7,515 nucleotides of DNA from a candidate division BRC1 bacterium ADurb.BinA292 (GTDB lineage Bacteria > Sumerlaeota > Sumerlaeia > MVZB01). How positions within the stretch are numbered: the stretch's first letter is position 1; every line of letters begins with the position of its first letter. Below are positions 5,719 through 7,515 of this stretch, piece after piece. The position numbers and the translations under genes were made by a program. The notes beneath the pieces are model-generated. The model ran no database searches, was not told the origin of the DNA, and saw only the letters and a list, made by a program, of their open reading frames with translations. The stretch lies in NCBI GenBank assembly GCA_002068205.1, contig MVZB01000163.1:1-7515 (forward strand). Reading direction: 5' to 3'.

Positions 5719-6752
5719 GACGGGTCCTCCTGGATCGGGCGGATCGCGCCAGCCGGCACGGGTCGACGCCCCGCCGCCAACGCCCGCAGGTTGCGTTCCA
5801 GTCCCTTGCGGCCGGGGCGTTCCAAGGGCGTGTGCCCCCAGCGGCGGCGGAACGCCCTGGCGCTCGGGTCGCGTTCCAGCATCGCCGGTGTCGCCAGCGG
5901 TCCGGCGCCCCGGTCGGCGGCAAGCTCGGGCAACAGCCGCCCCAGCGGCCGGTCGTTGAACGGGCAGACCTCCTGGCAGATGTCGCAGCCGAACGCCCAG
6001 CCCTCCATCCGCGCGGCCAACTCCAGGGGGATCTCGTTCTTCTGCTCGATCGTCAGATAGGAGAGGCAGCGGCGCGCGTCGAGGCGGTAGGGGCGGTCGA
6101 TCGCGCCGGTCGGGCACGCATCCAGGCAGCGCCGGCAGCCCGCGCAGCTCGCTGCGGGGCCGCGCAGCGGTTCGTCGGGCGGCAAGTCGAGCGAGATCAG
6201 CAGCACGCCGATGAGCGTCCAGGACCCCCCCGCCGGATCGATGAGCAGGGTGTTCTTACCGATGAAGCCCAGGCCGGCGCGGGCGGCGAGCGCCCGTTCG
6301 TCGATCGGCGCGCTGTCCACGCACGGCCGCATCCGGAGCGGCGCCGCGATGCCCGCGCCCTGTGCGATCCGCTGGATTCGTTCCGCCAGCGCGTCGAGCC
6401 GCCGGCGCATAACGCCGTGGTAGTCCTCGCCCCAGGCGTAACGGGCGATCCGCCCTTCGTCCGGGGCGGCGGGGGGATGGTCGCCGTCGTAATATCCAGC
6501 CAGGACGACGAGTGCGGTGCGGGCTTCGGGCAGCAGATCGCGCGGGTGCGTCCGGCGCGGGTGCTCGCGATGCAGATACTGCATGGCGCCGGCGCGTCCT
6601 TCGGCGAGCCATTCGGTCCGGCGCCGTTCAATCGTCGGGCCGAGGGGTTCGGCGCCGGCAAAGCCGGCGCGCGAAAATCCCACGGCGAGGGCTTCCGCGC
6701 GAATCCGCTCGCGGAGTTCCCGCGCCTCGGTGTTGGCCTGCACGCGCACCAT
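5715..6752 (-). CDS. queG: Epoxyqueuosine reductase QueG
   Basis: QueG catalyses the last step of queuosine synthesis, reducing epoxyqueuosine to queuosine at the wobble base of GUN-anticodon tRNAs, using cobalamin and two [4Fe-4S] clusters in the cytoplasm. The 345 residues show the family signature CVDSAPIDERALAARAGLG (144-162), in which D146 is the presumed catalytic acid, followed by FIGKN (163-167). The eight cluster cysteines are present: CxxCxxCxxxCP (203, 206, 209, 213), C229, and CxxCxxxCP (256, 259, 263). The C-terminal helical part ends FRRRWGHTPLERPGRKGLERN, typical of the family, and the length is slightly below the longer 370-380-residue members. The ATG at 6752 sits six bases after a good -10 box with no Shine-Dalgarno, so the mRNA may be leaderless. 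Longer open frame upstream is promoter DNA. A small membrane protein gene follows with a 4-nt overlap. Other queuosine genes are not in the window. Confidence 0.96.
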   Translation of the reverse strand: MVRVQANTEARELRERIRAEALAVGFSRAGFAGAEPLGPTIERRRTEWLAEGRAGAMQYLHREHPRRTHPRDLLPEARTALVVLAGYYDGDHPPAAPDEGRIARYAWGEDYHGVMRRRLDALAERIQRIAQGAGIAAPLRMRPCVDSAPIDERALAARAGLGFIGKNTLLIDPAGGSWTLIGVLLISLDLPPDEPLRGPAASCAGCRRCLDACPTGAIDRPYRLDARRCLSYLTIEQKNEIPLELAARMEGWAFGCDICQEVCPFNDRPLGRLLPELAADRGAGPLATPAMLERDPSARAFRRRWGHTPLERPGRKGLERNLRALAAGRRPVPAGAIRPIQEDPS

Positions 6753-6758
6753 GGGATG

Positions 6759-6787
6759 ATTGTAGCAAGATCGCCCACAACCAACAA
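6759..6787 (-). promoter_or_regulatory. Sigma70-type promoter of queG, positioned for a leaderless transcript
   Basis: On the minus strand, TTGTTG (6787-6782), a 17-bp spacer and TACAAT (6764-6759, five of six consensus bases) form a good promoter. Only CATCCC separates the -10 box from the ATG at 6752, so transcription would begin at or next to the start codon. Confidence 0.65.
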
Positions 6788-6811
6788 TGGCGGGCGGAGC
6801 GGGGAGCGAGG

Positions 6812-6835
6812 CGATGGCGATGTCGATACCGATGG
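6812..6835. repeat. Hexanucleotide tandem repeat CGATNN, four copies
   Basis: Four consecutive 6-nt units, CGATGG, CGATGT, CGATAC and CGATGG, lie in the 191-nt gap between the divergent queG gene and the 6944-7447 gene, just upstream of the queG promoter. The function is unknown; it could be a binding-site cluster or chance microsatellite. Confidence 0.5.
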
Positions 6836-6838
6836 CGC

Positions 6839-6869
6839 TTGCGAGTGCTGATTGTTTTCGTTCCATAAT
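6839..6869 (+). promoter_or_regulatory. Candidate promoter for the small polytopic membrane protein gene
   Basis: TTGCGA (6839-6844) and CATAAT (6864-6869, five of six -10 bases) are separated by a long 19-bp spacer. Transcription would start near 6876, about 68 nt before the ATG at 6944. The -10 box lies in the only AT-rich patch of this gap. Confidence 0.35.
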
Positions 6870-6943
6870 ACCCGGTGGATCGCAGCGGCGTTTTCCGCGT
6901 CTTCCGGTGACGAAGGTGCGAGCTCCCGCGGAGGGATGAACCC

Positions 6944-7447
6944 ATGCGCGAATGGAGCGAGTTCAAGACGGTCGGCGATGCCCGGCCGAAACCGGCGCGC
7001 GGACGGGTCGGCGCGTGGGTTTCAATGATCTGCCTCGTCCTGTTTCTCTCCACGGTGGGGCTGCTGGTCGTCGTGCTGCTGGTGCGGTTGATCCCGCTGC
7101 TGATCCTCGCCTCGGTCTTCGGCTGGGGGTATACGCGGCGCAGCGCGGAGGGGCTGTCGCGCCTGCAGCTCGGCCGGGGCGACTGGGGGATGCTGTTCGC
7201 CCTGATGTTCGCGCTGTGGGGAATTGCGCTGGCGCGCGCGGTGCTGGTGGGCTGGTGGGGTGAAGGTCCCGGCAATCTGGCCACGTTCGGGCTGATCAAC
7301 GTCGCCGTCGCCGTAGCGGTCTGGTTCTGTTTACGGGGGGTGGAGCGACGCGAACGCGCGGATGAGGCGCGCCGGGCGGAGCGCGCGAAGCGGCTGGCGC
7401 GGGCCCAGGAGGCAATGGCGCACTGGGGTCCCCCGGGCCGTCCGTAG
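6944..7447 (+). CDS. Small polytopic membrane protein of unknown function
   Basis: This encodes 167 residues that I do not recognise. Hydrophobic segments lie at about 24-46, 48-63, 81-104 and 113-131, giving three or four transmembrane helices. A short polar N-terminus (MREWSEFKTVGDARPKPARG) precedes them, and a strongly charged, Arg/Glu/Ala-rich C-terminal helix follows (about 131-160), probably cytoplasmic by the positive-inside rule. No catalytic motif is evident; single Cys residues occur at 30 and 129. The start is well supported by GGAGGG at 6930-6935, eight bases before the ATG. The gene is divergent from queG, which tells little about its role. After the TAG stop only 68 nt remain, with no recognisable feature. 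The gene call is fairly sure because of its ribosome binding site and clean hydrophobic pattern; overlapping frames on both strands are shadows. Confidence 0.8.
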   Translation: MREWSEFKTVGDARPKPARGRVGAWVSMICLVLFLSTVGLLVVVLLVRLIPLLILASVFGWGYTRRSAEGLSRLQLGRGDWGMLFALMFALWGIALARAVLVGWWGEGPGNLATFGLINVAVAVAVWFCLRGVERRERADEARRAERAKRLARAQEAMAHWGPPGRP

Positions 7448-7515
7448 CGGGTGGTTGCGCGTCACGGCGGGGGTGCGGGCTGCGCGGACTGGGGCATTCG
7501 CCTGTTCCGGGGACG

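Noticed and set aside
5719..6117. A longer version of the 163-residue membrane protein, starting inside queG.
   Set aside because: The added residues are the shadow frame of queG (Arg/Pro/Gly-rich), whereas the ATG at 5718 has AGGAGG at ideal spacing and starts directly before the membrane helix.
6753..6866. A 38-codon N-terminal extension of QueG.
   Set aside because: The extension contains the queG -10 and -35 boxes and the hexamer repeat, lacks QueG-like sequence, and the known family starts close to the ATG at 6752.
1..7515. Search for a mobile element, CRISPR array, toxin-antitoxin or defence cassette.
   Set aside because: No transposase, integrase, nuclease, regularly spaced repeat-spacer pattern, or terminal inverted repeat pair was found by reading either strand.

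Overview
The window looks like chromosomal DNA of a GC-rich, didermic (outer-membrane) bacterium. An LptF/LptG-family permease implies a lipopolysaccharide-type outer membrane, and QueG implies a queuosine-modifying bacterial translation system. The phylum cannot be settled from the sequence. The large Asp/Gly/Thr-rich secreted protein and the short GGQ release-factor-like protein recall deep-branching environmental lineages (PVC-, Hydrogenedentes- or Sumerlaeota-like); this is an impression, not a demonstrated placement. There are seven credible protein genes, two of them encoding proteins I cannot assign to a function. I found no mobile element, CRISPR array, rRNA or tRNA.

Layout. Positions 1-2141 (minus strand) form a self-contained unit for an exported protein: a promoter with a consensus -35 box near 2113-2141, a leader of about 285 nt, a purine-rich ribosome binding site, the coding region 1822-89, and a textbook intrinsic terminator at 46-12. 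Positions 2142-2693 form a gene-poor stretch with GC-rich inverted repeats and, at its right end, an AT-rich patch followed by a short GGGAC array. Positions 2694-4611 (minus) hold an lptG-like permease gene overlapped by a SAM-dependent methyltransferase gene. A divergent plus-strand gene at 4807-5160 encodes a 117-residue GGQ protein that probably releases peptides from stalled ribosomes. It converges on a second minus-strand operon (6752-5227) made of queG and a small membrane-anchored coiled-coil protein, joined by a 4-nt ATGA overlap. Last, a plus-strand gene at 6944-7447 encodes a small polytopic membrane protein, divergent from queG.

How the parts fit. Two genes serve translation (the rescue-type factor and the queuosine tRNA modification enzyme), and several products act at the envelope (LptG-like permease, exported protein, two unknown membrane proteins). 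They lie in at least four separate transcription units and do not form one obvious pathway. The best second-look items are the apparently leaderless queG promoter, the queG-coupled unknown membrane protein, the mtRF-R-like release factor, the lptG-methyltransferase pairing without an adjacent lptF, and the long leader of the exported-protein gene. I saw no convincing new defence or mobile system.
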